A stretch of 10,760 bases of DNA from the NCBI GenBank assembly GCA_947499925.1, contig CANMQR010000008.1:1-10760 (forward strand), read 5' to 3'. Position 1 is the first letter of the stretch. Each line of letters opens with the position of its first letter. The position numbers were made by a program, and so were the translations under genes. Source of the stretch: Neisseriaceae bacterium. Lineage in GTDB: Bacteria > Pseudomonadota > Gammaproteobacteria > Burkholderiales > UBA11063. The notes under the pieces were generated by a model. It was not told where the DNA came from, did not search any database, and worked only from the letters and a program-made list of their open reading frames with translations. Of this stretch, positions 1-7,398 are shown piece after piece.

Positions 1-153
1 ATAACTCGCTACAGCAAATTTTAGTACTACCGGGCTAATAACAAAATCCTTTGCAATACTCGGTATTGCAGTGTTTAGGATTGTAGCATCCAAAAACTCC
101 ATAAACATGATACTTGCCACAATAATTGGAATAATAAGCTGTTTGTTTCTCAA
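1..153 (-). CDS. DHA2-type MFS transporter, N-terminal 51 residues (partial at left edge)
   Basis: Only the first 51 codons are in the window; the gene continues beyond position 1. The residues LDATILNTAIPSIAKDF and the later ASY match the first-helix signature of the DHA2 (14-helix, EmrB/QacA-like) drug:H+ antiporter family, usually written LDxTIVNxALPxI. A hydrophobic stretch before it (LIIPIIVASIMFMEF) is transmembrane helix 1. No ATG lies close upstream. I chose a TTG start because AGAGG sits 5 bases before it and because it leaves the usual short basic tail (RNKQ) before helix 1. The start is 8 bp after the GH125 stop, and the binding site overlaps that stop, so it is the last visible gene of the minus-strand sugar operon and probably translationally coupled. 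Export of a product or drug is the family role; the substrate cannot be told. An internal ATG at 107 is a less likely start. Confidence 0.8.
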   Translation of the reverse strand, partial: MRNKQLIIPIIVASIMFMEFLDATILNTAIPSIAKDFVISPVVLKFAVASY

Positions 154-161
154 AATGGCCT

Positions 162-1484
162 CTAGATTAATTTGTAACGTTTGATAACTAATTCAGCAAA
201 TAAGCTATTTGCCCAAGCAAACCAAGGTCTAGAGTATTTTGATGGGTTATCTTTATCAATAGCTTCATGGATAAAATAACTACCATCATGGGAATTTAAT
301 AACATATCCAGACAATCATCAATTTCAAGATCAGTTTGAGCTGTAAGACCTTGCATAATTAGTGCTATTGGCCATACTCTATTTCGTCCTGTGTGAATAC
401 TACCAACCCCAGTAATAGATTTACCAATAAAATACCATGGATTATCATTAGATAGTATAAACTTCCGTGTATTTTGATAAATTTTACTTTTAATATCAAT
501 ACATCCAAGATATGGTAATGAAATTAGACTTGGCACATTAGCATCATCCATAAACAAATGGCTACCAAAACCATCAACTTCATAACATAAAATCTTGCCG
601 TGTTTCTTATGTGTTGCGATTGCGTATTCATTAAGTGCATGTTTAATTTCAAGAGTAATTTTGATACAATTACGTGCTAATACTGCCGCATTATAATGTA
701 GACGTAGTATCTCAGCGATTTTATTAAGAGTATCTATTGCAAAAAAATTTGAAGGAATTAAAAACGGCAATACCGTTGCATCATCAGATGGTCGAAAGGC
801 TGAAGCTATTAAACCAACAGGGTTGATTGGGTTGCCAAGACCATGATCAGCTAATGTATCGGTTGCAACAGGAGTATTTCTTTGGAATGTATAGTGGTAT
901 TTACCATCTTTTAACTGCTGATTTTTGAAAGTTTTATAAATTAGGGTTGCCGTATTTAACCATTCATTAGTAAAGATGCTTCTATCTTGAGTAAGCGTCC
1001 AATACTCATAAGCAAGTCTTACATGATAGCATAATGAATCAATTTCCCATTTACGTTCATGAAGCTCAGGCTTCATTTGGGTGTTATCACTTTCCCATAT
1101 TGAGCCTTCATTACCATGATTAAAAGCATTAGCATACGGGTCAATGCGAATATAATGTGCTTGGCGATTTATAACCCCAGCAATTAGATTCTTTAAACTT
1201 TCATCTTCTCCTATAAGAGCTAAATACGGCCACACTTGAGCTGTAGAATCCCTTAACCACATAGCATCAATGTCACCAGTAATCACGTAAGTATCAGGAT
1301 TACCTTCAGGATTTATAGTGTATTTTACAGTAGTATCTAGCGTATTTGGGAATGCTTGGCTAAACATTTTAAATAGCTCTTTATTGGGTATTTTAAACTG
1401 CGCTTCTTTAATAACCCTCTCAACTGTTGGTGATACAAAGTTTTTTTCTACAGGACGCCCTAGTTTCCAATTGAATTCTTGCAT
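162..1484 (-). CDS. GH125 exo-alpha-1,6-mannosidase (DUF1237 family), probably cytoplasmic
   Basis: A 440-residue protein of full family length. Glycoside hydrolase family 125 enzymes remove non-reducing terminal alpha-1,6-linked mannose by an inverting, metal-independent mechanism on an (alpha/alpha)6 barrel. Family blocks in order: DIDAMWLRDSTAQVWPYL (71-88), IRIDPYANAFN (112-122), KWEIDSLCYH (145-154), FRPSDDATVLPFLIPSNFFA (230-249), EVDGFGSHLFMDDANVPSL (302-320), SIHTGRNRVWPIAL (362-375) and FIHEAID (404-410). From memory of the Clostridium perfringens enzyme, the general acid is the Asp of RPSDD (here about D234) and the base is the Glu of HEA (E407); both are present. There is no signal peptide, so the substrate must be imported, plausibly by the MFS encoded 24 bp upstream. 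The ATG at 1484 has only a distant AGGT (about 10 bases upstream), so translation initiation may be weak or coupled. Family call is firm; the natural glycan is unknown. Confidence 0.95.
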   Translation of the reverse strand: MQEFNWKLGRPVEKNFVSPTVERVIKEAQFKIPNKELFKMFSQAFPNTLDTTVKYTINPEGNPDTYVITGDIDAMWLRDSTAQVWPYLALIGEDESLKNLIAGVINRQAHYIRIDPYANAFNHGNEGSIWESDNTQMKPELHERKWEIDSLCYHVRLAYEYWTLTQDRSIFTNEWLNTATLIYKTFKNQQLKDGKYHYTFQRNTPVATDTLADHGLGNPINPVGLIASAFRPSDDATVLPFLIPSNFFAIDTLNKIAEILRLHYNAAVLARNCIKITLEIKHALNEYAIATHKKHGKILCYEVDGFGSHLFMDDANVPSLISLPYLGCIDIKSKIYQNTRKFILSNDNPWYFIGKSITGVGSIHTGRNRVWPIALIMQGLTAQTDLEIDDCLDMLLNSHDGSYFIHEAIDKDNPSKYSRPWFAWANSLFAELVIKRYKLI

Positions 1485-1508
1485 TTATGTTATTACCTAA
1501 TAAAAATA

Positions 1509-2729
1509 TTACTTAATTTGAGCTTTATGAATAAATTTCTCATACGGCAAAATAAAGATTACCAGAAGTAGTAGTGGAATTATTGTTGCCATTTTAAACC
1601 CATTTATCACCCCAAAATGATCAATTAATTGCCCAATGAGACGCGCTCCAATACTTGAAGCTAATGCAAAAATAATGGTTAATACTGTCATTAGTAGCAC
1701 ATGTTTTTCTTTTGCGGTTCTTGCTAGAATTGCGGAATTAAGTAATGGTGTACCTGGGGCCAAAAAGAATGCAAAAAGAGATAGCATAATTGCACTAAAT
1801 GGTACATCACTTAATTGAATAATTGCTGTATGGGTAACTTTAGTACTAAATAAAGCATATAGTAATACTAAAAGCCCTAAAAAATAATATATAAATAAAG
1901 CCCTACCCCAAGTTACGAATTTCAATAATCCAACTACAACTAAGCGACCAAATAAAGTTGCTATTAATGCGAAACTCGCAATTTTGACACTTAAAAAATC
2001 TGGTAGTGACAAAGCCTGTTTATAAAATCCAGGGAGCCAAGCACCCAACCCCATCTCAACCATTGAAGCACAAAAAGAAACAAGGATAACTGCAGCTAAA
2101 TAGCGATTATTACAAATATTAGCAATATCTTTTAGTTGTTTTTTAAATCCCACATTTTTTTCTTTACGAAGAACGCTTTCATCAAGTGGTGTAAGTTTCC
2201 AAAGTATAATAGTAAGTACCCCAAATACTGCAAATACCCAAGAGAAATGTAGCCAGTTAGTAGTTTGCATAAAATGTGCCATTATCCACATCCCAACAAC
2301 TGAAGCTAATGCCCAAAATACTTCAAGTAAGGATAACATCATTGCTTGTTCCGTATCTGATTTGACACTTAGTGGTACTGTTGAATATAGTATAACTTTC
2401 ATAGCCACAAAAACTAGACCTAGGCCAATTAGATAGATTTTTAGCATTATATAGCTATCAACAATCGGTAAAAGTATTGCAATAATAACCATTATTGCAA
2501 TTATCAGCATTAAAGATGCGCGATAACCAAGTCGTAGGATTAGTGAGAATAAACCTAAGATAAAAACTATCATCGATAAGTTTTGATAAGATTCCAGTGT
2601 TCCAGCACTAGTTGCTGACACATGATAGTATGCAACTGCCTGCATTATAAATGTTGATAAGGTACATGCAAACATACTAAGACAACATACCGTCATAAAG
2701 ATCGCTATTTTAAGTAAATTTCTTTGCAT
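1509..2729 (-). CDS. MFS transporter, probable sugar or glycoside importer
   Basis: A 406-residue protein with about 12 hydrophobic segments in two groups of six, separated by a charged cytoplasmic loop near residues 190-210 (LDESVLRKEKNVGFKKQLKDI), the normal MFS layout. An arginine-bearing loop after helix 2 (LRLGYRAS) corresponds to the weakly kept MFS motif A. I placed the start at the ATG at 2729, five codons inside an in-frame TTG at 2744, because GAGGT lies 5 bases before that ATG. It lies between a sugar kinase 11 bp upstream and GH125 24 bp downstream in the same direction. This suggests it carries the glycan or sugar handled by those two cytoplasmic enzymes. That substrate link is inferred only from gene order; the protein itself gives no substrate signature that I recognise, and a distant FucP/NagP-like role is possible but unproven. 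Confidence 0.85.
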   Translation of the reverse strand: MQRNLLKIAIFMTVCCLSMFACTLSTFIMQAVAYYHVSATSAGTLESYQNLSMIVFILGLFSLILRLGYRASLMLIIAIMVIIAILLPIVDSYIMLKIYLIGLGLVFVAMKVILYSTVPLSVKSDTEQAMMLSLLEVFWALASVVGMWIMAHFMQTTNWLHFSWVFAVFGVLTIILWKLTPLDESVLRKEKNVGFKKQLKDIANICNNRYLAAVILVSFCASMVEMGLGAWLPGFYKQALSLPDFLSVKIASFALIATLFGRLVVVGLLKFVTWGRALFIYYFLGLLVLLYALFSTKVTHTAIIQLSDVPFSAIMLSLFAFFLAPGTPLLNSAILARTAKEKHVLLMTVLTIIFALASSIGARLIGQLIDHFGVINGFKMATIIPLLLLVIFILPYEKFIHKAQIK

Positions 2730-2740
2730 TTTTACCTCTT

Positions 2741-3565
2741 TCAAAACAAGTATTTCACACCAAACACTGGCGGTACATCACTAAGTATTACATCAGAATA
2801 TTCTTTTTGTATAGCTTCAAGATAAAACGGCGCTACTCCACCAACTAATTTAATAGATAGATTATTTTTCTTAAGTACTTTTATATATCCAAGTATCTCA
2901 TTAATCCCTTGTGTAAATATTTCCCTCGCATTTATATCAGTTTTAAGGAAATCAACGATAAAACTTGAACGTGCGATATTAGCCAAGTCTCCAGGTGTTG
3001 CACTAAGTAGCCAATATTTAAACTCATCGTTATTATTATCAAATTTGGCATACACTGCCTTTAATAAATCAGACCAGGGAATTATATCATCAATTGCCTT
3101 ACATACGCGCTTACATACTTCAAGCCCAAGCCATGCCCCACCGCCCAAATCGCCGTGAGGATAGCCAAAACCACCAAGTTGATGTTCAACACCATTTTTC
3201 ATAGAATAAGCAACAACTCCAGTACCACAAATTACAATAGCCCCATCTTGCCCGGCATGAGCTGCCAAACAAGCTAAATGACAATCAGACACTAGTTTTA
3301 GATTAGGGTATTTTTTAAGCAACTTTTGCTCTAAGGAATCTCGATTAGTAGCTACTGAATAACCGGCAATTCCGATACCAATTTGTATATCTCTTATATC
3401 GTAACCGATAATTAATTCATCAACTGCAGTAGTGATTGAGTTATACGCAATATCAATTCCTTTACTGATATTAGCAGGGCCTGCAAAACTTTGGCTATCT
3501 TTATCAAAAAACACCGCATGGGTTTTGGAGCCACCAGCATCAACCCCAATAAGGTAATTATTCAT
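2741..3565 (-). CDS. BadF/BadG/BcrA/BcrD-family kinase, probable N-acetylglucosamine/glucosamine kinase
   Basis: A 274-residue ASKHA-fold (actin/Hsp70/sugar kinase) protein. Visible motifs are phosphate-1 GVDAGGSKT (7-15), an acidic SDCHLACLAAH (93-103), phosphate-2 ICGTGVVA (112-119), the family-typical GDLGGGAWLG (138-147), and a C-terminal adenosine loop VGGVAP (241-246). Members of this size transfer phosphate from ATP to GlcNAc or glucosamine; the benzoyl-CoA reductase ATPases of the same family occur in quite different operons. The ATG at 3565 is preferred over one 10 codons upstream (3595), because GGAG lies 5 bases before it. It is the first gene of the minus-strand operon and is followed after 11 bp by the MFS gene. 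With GH125 two genes on, a job phosphorylating a sugar freed from a mannose-containing glycan is the natural inference. The exact sugar (GlcNAc, GlcN, mannose) is not decided by sequence alone. Confidence 0.88.
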   Translation of the reverse strand: MNNYLIGVDAGGSKTHAVFFDKDSQSFAGPANISKGIDIAYNSITTAVDELIIGYDIRDIQIGIGIAGYSVATNRDSLEQKLLKKYPNLKLVSDCHLACLAAHAGQDGAIVICGTGVVAYSMKNGVEHQLGGFGYPHGDLGGGAWLGLEVCKRVCKAIDDIIPWSDLLKAVYAKFDNNNDEFKYWLLSATPGDLANIARSSFIVDFLKTDINAREIFTQGINEILGYIKVLKKNNLSIKLVGGVAPFYLEAIQKEYSDVILSDVPPVFGVKYLF

Positions 3566-3674
3566 TGCCACTCCACATTCAACATTAAAACACATCCCAT
3601 TTATTATTATCTAACGCTATTTTATGCTAGAATAATCTTTGTTTGCAGCTTTTTTGAATGAGAAGAGCATAATA
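3566..3674. promoter_or_regulatory. Divergent intergenic region between the sugar operon and the D-lactate dehydrogenase gene
   Basis: This 109-bp gap holds the control signals for both directions. On the plus strand there is a clear extended -10 (reported separately). On the minus strand I found no pair of -35/-10 boxes that I trust: candidates such as GATAAT or TAAAAT lack a matching -35. No strong inverted repeat for a regulator stands out. A shared regulator acting on both transcripts is possible but not shown. Confidence 0.5.
3625..3633 (+). promoter_or_regulatory. Extended -10 promoter (TGCTAGAAT) for the D-lactate dehydrogenase gene
   Basis: TGC followed by TAGAAT is a TGn extended -10 with five of six matches to TATAAT. 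There is no good -35, which extended -10 promoters do not need. Transcription would begin near 3640, leaving a leader of about 35 bases that contains GAGAAGAG before the GTG at 3675. This argues against an in-frame TTG at 3639 as the start codon, because that codon would sit at the transcript's very end. Confidence 0.6.
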
Positions 3675-6407
3675 GTGGAAAAATTTAAACAGCAATTAGC
3701 ACAATACATTGACAATTCACGCATTATTGATGATCCAATGCTTTGCTATGCCTACGGTACTGATGCGAGTATGTATAGATTAACTCCAAAGCTTGTGGTA
3801 TTTGTAGAAAACCATGATGAAGTTCATAAGCTACTTATTTTAGCTAATACCCATAATATCAGTATAACTTTTAGGGCAGCAGGTACTAGTGTTTCAGGAC
3901 AGGCATTGAGTGATTCTGTATTAGTTGTCTTATCTAATACTAGTTGGCAAAAGCATACTATTTTAGATAATGGTCATAAAATAGTGCTTGAACCGGGGAT
4001 TATCGGCGCAACTGCTAATTACTATTTAAAACCTTATGCTAGCAAAATTGGCCCTGACCCAGCATCGATTGCTGCTTGTAAAATCGGTGGAATTGCTGCA
4101 AACAACTCAAGTGGAATGTGTTGTGGTACTAGTAAAAACTCCTATAAAACTATGGAAGGGTTAAAACTAATTCTCGCTAACGGAAGCACTCTCGATACAC
4201 GAGATATGAATAGCCGAATAGATTTTATAAATACTAATAAAGATATAATCGATGGAATTATGTCCATTCGTGAACAAATTAGAAGTGATAACACTCTTTG
4301 TGAATTAATCAAACATAAATTTAAAATCAAAAATACTTCTGGATATAGTCTCAATGCTTTTCTTGATTTTAGTGACCCTATCGATATATTAAGCCATCTA
4401 ATGATTGGCTCTGAAGGAACTTTAGGTTTTATTAGTGAAATTTGCTATAACTGTGTACCTGATAATCCATATAAGGCTGTTAGTCTTATATTTTGTGAAA
4501 ATTTGGTGGAAATCGCGGCGCTTACGGAGCAGCTATCAAAAACTAATGTTGATGCAATTGAACTAATGGATATTACCTCATTAAACTCAATTAAACATTT
4601 AGAGCTTGCCAAGAAATATTTACCAGCATTAAGTAACGACACTTCCGCAATGCTAATTGAAATATCTGGATCAAACCTACTTGAATTAGAAAATAAAATA
4701 GCTCTTACTGAAAACATAATTGCCTCCCAATCAATAGAAATTGCCATTAAATTTACTCGAGATGAGATAACGTACAATGATTTATGGAGTTTACGTAAAG
4801 GAATATTTACAACAGTTGGTGGAGCTAGAGCTAAAGGTAGTAATGTGGTTCTAGAAGATATGGCAGTTAATCTTCATCAATTACCAGATTTGGTTAATGA
4901 TTTACGACAATTATTTATCGAACATAATTATACTAATGCTTCTATATTTGGACATATTTTAGCTGGAAATCTTCATTTTGTATTTACTCCTAGTTTTGAT
5001 AAAAAAAGCGAAGTAGATAATTACAAAGATTTTATGGGAAAAATATGTAATCTAGTGGCTGTTAAATATAAAGGTTCATTAAAAGCTGAACATGGAAGCG
5101 GTAGAAATATAGCACCATTTGCCGAACTAGAATGGGGCCCTTTGTTATATAAAATCATGTGGCAAATTAAAAATCTACTTGACCCTTCAGGCATTCTTAA
5201 CCCAGATGTAAAACTAACCAAAAACCCCAATTTACATCTAGAGAACCTCAAAAAGCTAAATGAAGCTGATAGTACAATAGATAGCTGTATAGAGTGTGGC
5301 TTTTGTGAAACAGTTTGTCCGTCCAAAAATCTAACCCTAACTCCACGCCAACGGATAACAACTTATCGTAGGATGAAACAATTACAAAAAGATAATCTTG
5401 TACACGAATACAATCATTTTAAACGTCAATATGAATATTATGGAGTTGACAGCTGTGCAACTACTGGATTATGTAAGACCAAATGCCCAGTTGGAATTAA
5501 TACGGGTAGTTTTATTAAAGAATTAAAACTACAGCGAGTGAGTTATTGGAGTAATCATTTTAGTGCTTTTATAAGTCTCAATCGTAAGTTTCTTGGCCTA
5601 GGTAATTTTGTAGCTAATACTATAGGGCGTAACCGAACTTATACTATAAGTAAAAATTTAAAAAAAGTAATACCAATATTGCCGGTTTATCTACCGACAA
5701 CCCCCAAAGTACAAAGGGCAAAATTTGTAAGTGATACTTTGTCTGAAAAACCCCAGATAATGTATTTCCCAACTTGTAATAATCGAATTTTTGGGGATAA
5801 TAGTGCTACTAGTACTGACAATGCACTTCAGAAATTAATCAAAAAACTGGGGTATGATATTACTTACCCAGAGAATCTAGAAAACTTATGTTGCGGTCAA
5901 GTATTTTCTTCAAAAAGCGATGATGCAGGTAGCAAAATAAAGGCAGAAGAATTGCAAAAGGCTATTAGTAATGTTACCTGCATTATGGATAACAGTAGCT
6001 GCTTTTATATAGCAATGGACACTTCGAGTAATATTATCGATAATATTAGTTTTATCCATCAGAATTTAGATAGGCTAAACCTAAATAAGAAATATACCAA
6101 ACTAGCTCTTCATATTGATTGTAGCACCAGAAAGCTTGGTAAGGAACAACAAATCCGCGATATTTTGGAGCAATGTGCCCACCAAGTAATCACGCCAGTT
6201 GATATCTACTGTTGTGGCTTTGCTGGAGACAAAGGCTTTCAAATGCCAGCACTCAACCAAAGTGCCTTAAACGGTCTTTCTGAGCAAATAAATGAGTGTG
6301 AAGTTGGTGTTACTTTTAATCGTAATTGCCAAATCGGACTGTCTTATTATGGCAAAAAAACTTACCTGTCTCTAGCTGAAATCGTTTCAGAGTGTCTAGA
6401 TATATAA
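3675..6407 (+). CDS. FAD/Fe-S D-lactate dehydrogenase (quinone), Dld-II / Cj1585-like single-chain type
   Basis: A 910-residue membrane-associated flavoenzyme, matching in length the single-chain D-lactate dehydrogenases known from Shewanella (Dld-II) and Campylobacter (Cj1585). These oxidise D-lactate to pyruvate and pass electrons to the quinone pool. Order of parts: PCMH-type FAD-binding domain with AAGTSVSGQ (68-76) and KIGPDPAS...NNSSGM; FAD-oxidase C domain with GHILAGNLHF and AEHGSGR (471-477); a 4Fe-4S motif CIECGFCETVCP (538-549); a second cluster CATTGLCKTKCP (594-605), in which the second Cys position is Thr; then two CCG-type modules (CCGQVF at 739, CCGFAGD at 846), as in glycolate and lactate oxidoreductases. 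I chose the GTG at 3675 because GAGAAGAG lies 7 bases before it. It stands alone on the plus strand, divergent from the sugar operon; no obvious terminator follows. The related YdiJ/D-2-hydroxyglutarate dehydrogenases are longer, so D-lactate is the better substrate guess. Confidence 0.9.
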   Translation: MEKFKQQLAQYIDNSRIIDDPMLCYAYGTDASMYRLTPKLVVFVENHDEVHKLLILANTHNISITFRAAGTSVSGQALSDSVLVVLSNTSWQKHTILDNGHKIVLEPGIIGATANYYLKPYASKIGPDPASIAACKIGGIAANNSSGMCCGTSKNSYKTMEGLKLILANGSTLDTRDMNSRIDFINTNKDIIDGIMSIREQIRSDNTLCELIKHKFKIKNTSGYSLNAFLDFSDPIDILSHLMIGSEGTLGFISEICYNCVPDNPYKAVSLIFCENLVEIAALTEQLSKTNVDAIELMDITSLNSIKHLELAKKYLPALSNDTSAMLIEISGSNLLELENKIALTENIIASQSIEIAIKFTRDEITYNDLWSLRKGIFTTVGGARAKGSNVVLEDMAVNLHQLPDLVNDLRQLFIEHNYTNASIFGHILAGNLHFVFTPSFDKKSEVDNYKDFMGKICNLVAVKYKGSLKAEHGSGRNIAPFAELEWGPLLYKIMWQIKNLLDPSGILNPDVKLTKNPNLHLENLKKLNEADSTIDSCIECGFCETVCPSKNLTLTPRQRITTYRRMKQLQKDNLVHEYNHFKRQYEYYGVDSCATTGLCKTKCPVGINTGSFIKELKLQRVSYWSNHFSAFISLNRKFLGLGNFVANTIGRNRTYTISKNLKKVIPILPVYLPTTPKVQRAKFVSDTLSEKPQIMYFPTCNNRIFGDNSATSTDNALQKLIKKLGYDITYPENLENLCCGQVFSSKSDDAGSKIKAEELQKAISNVTCIMDNSSCFYIAMDTSSNIIDNISFIHQNLDRLNLNKKYTKLALHIDCSTRKLGKEQQIRDILEQCAHQVITPVDIYCCGFAGDKGFQMPALNQSALNGLSEQINECEVGVTFNRNCQIGLSYYGKKTYLSLAEIVSECLDI

Positions 6408-6435
6408 CCTAATATTATTCGTACAAGTAAGTAAA

Positions 6436-6543
6436 CCAGTGGAACTGCCCCGCCAAACTCTCGCAGAACTCTATACGTGGCATTCTCGCGGGCATACAGC
6501 TCCTATTAAATGTACACTGCACCAAATTATCACCTTGGCGTGA
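6436..6543 (+). other. Possible gene remnant, unidentified, relatively GC-rich
   Basis: A stretch richer in G and C than its surroundings reads as an open frame of about 35 codons (beginning PVELPRQTLAELY, containing WHSRGHTAP, ending LA and a TGA at 6541). No start codon or binding site is visible, and an in-frame stop lies at 6397. The residue mix looks more like real protein than the usual AT-rich spacer, but I do not recognise the family. It may be the 3' end of a lost gene brought in with the neighbouring island, or chance. The rest of the 6408-6563 gap has no convincing terminator hairpin for either of the two converging transcripts. Confidence 0.2.
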
Positions 6544-6565
6544 TTATGGCGTGATTGGCGTGATT
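6536..6565. repeat. Three near-tandem copies of TGGCGTGATT
   Basis: TGGCGTGATT occurs at 6536-6545, 6547-6556 and 6556-6565; the first two are separated by one A and the last two share a T. The array crosses the stop codons of the possible remnant (TGA 6541) and of the minus-strand regulator (TAA 6566-6564). Replication slippage is the simplest origin; repeated operator half-sites are an alternative without support. Confidence 0.8.
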
Positions 6566-7274
6566 ATTTAAGTTTATACGTAATAGACCTACCTGAACCA
6601 TTTGATACTACGATTCCTTTTTCTTTTAACTCTTTTAGTTCTCGCGTTGCTGTTCTATTAGAAACTTCAGCAATTTTTTGATACTCAAGATTTGAAATAG
6701 CATCATTATTTTTTAAGTATGCTACAACTTTAAGCTGCCGTTCATTTAGATTAGTTTTTTTCAATAAATCTTCTGCGTATGAAGTGCGGTGGAAGCTAAG
6801 CCTAAAGCGCCCTAATTCAACCTTGAATTGGGGTAAGGGGTAGCCATACGCTTGTAATTCATGAGCTATTCTAGTTGTTCCGCTTCCCCATTGTTCAATT
6901 AGCCCCATATAGAAGAATGCATCTGCGATTTTATTATTTCGAGGCATTGAATCATGTTCAACTAAAAGTAACTCTGGAGTTAATGTAACTGGTAGAGTAC
7001 CAGAATTCCAGAACTCTAATTTATCATCATAGAGTCGAATTTGACTATGAGCAAGGCTAGTATAGTCACGATGGCATAAAATATTTATGGTAGCCTCACG
7101 AATAGCATCTAGGGGATACTCCCAGCGAACTTCGCGTTGTGGATTTCCTGTAATAATAAATTCTGTTTCGAGGCGTTCTTTAAACCACGCAATAGTTTCA
7201 TCTAACTGATTTATAATGAGCCCTGAAATTTGATCCAATAACAGCAATAATTTTATCGTTTTCTGTATAATCAT
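6564..7274 (-). pseudogene. 5'-truncated AlbA_2/GHKL-ATPase type transcriptional regulator (RecG-like C-terminal family)
   Basis: The readable 236 residues match the C-terminal half of the approximately 450-500 residue proteins that carry an N-terminal AlbA_2 (Schlafen-like) DNA-binding domain followed by HATPase_c_4 and a winged helix. Seen: DQISGLIINQLDETIAW (14-30) at the usual inter-domain join; ITGNPQREVRWEYPLDAIREA (41-61); the N-box-like REATINILCHRDY (59-71); YDDKLEFWNSGTLP (82-95); PRNNKIADAFFYMGLIEQWGSGTTRI (111-136); and a C-terminal winged helix with AEVSNRTATRELKELKEKG (202-220). The entire AlbA_2 domain is missing. Just upstream the sequence changes to unrelated material in another frame. 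The ATG at 7274 has no ribosome binding site. It is therefore most likely a decayed remnant, though the ATPase plus winged-helix part could still be expressed through the overlapping upstream frame. Confidence 0.75.
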
Positions 7275-7398
7275 CTGTATGCACTATCTTACTATTATTA
7301 GCTTTTTTATTAGTATCATTGTTTAAAAAAAATTTTAATTTATCAAAAACATTTCCTGCGATAGCTTTAGATTCACTATTTTCATTAATATTATCCAT
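7198..7398 (-). CDS. Short hypothetical protein, 66 residues, overlapping the truncated regulator in another frame
   Basis: An ATG at 7398 preceded by GAAAG (about 9 bases away, weak) opens a polar, Asn/Lys-rich frame that runs 77 bases into the truncated regulator and then stops. I recognise no family. The segment NDKIIAVIGS (about 48-57) looks like the first beta strand leading into a P-loop, as in ParA/MinD-type ATPases (compare kIIAVIGSKGGxGKT), but the sequence then departs (NFRAHY) where the Walker A residues should be. One reading is that this is the N-terminal stub of a P-loop ATPase cut at its Walker A and joined to the tail of the regulator. The other is that it is a chance frame. 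The similarity is from memory and short. Confidence 0.3.
   Translation of the reverse strand: MDNINENSESKAIAGNVFDKLKFFLNNDTNKKANNSKIVHTDDYTENDKIIAVIGSNFRAHYKSVR

Noticed and set aside
1318..1818. Two 60-codon plus-strand frames opposite GH125 and the MFS gene
   Set aside because: Antisense shadows of firmly identified genes, with no family resemblance.
2730..2744. TTG start at 2744 giving a 4-base overlap of the MFS with the kinase gene
   Set aside because: The ATG at 2729 has GAGGT at 5 bases; the TTG has no comparable site.
3639..3674. In-frame TTG extension of the D-lactate dehydrogenase
   Set aside because: The TTG would lie at the predicted transcription start and has no binding site; the GTG at 3675 has GAGAAGAG at 7 bases.
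4142..5326. Three minus-strand open frames of 70-110 codons inside the D-lactate dehydrogenase gene
   Set aside because: They oppose a long, strongly conserved gene, have low-complexity hydrophobic translations and no binding sites; they are antisense shadows.
6436..6500. CCCGC/GCGGG pairing as a terminator between the converging genes
   Set aside because: The stem is only 5 bp with a loop of more than 30 bases and no T-run.
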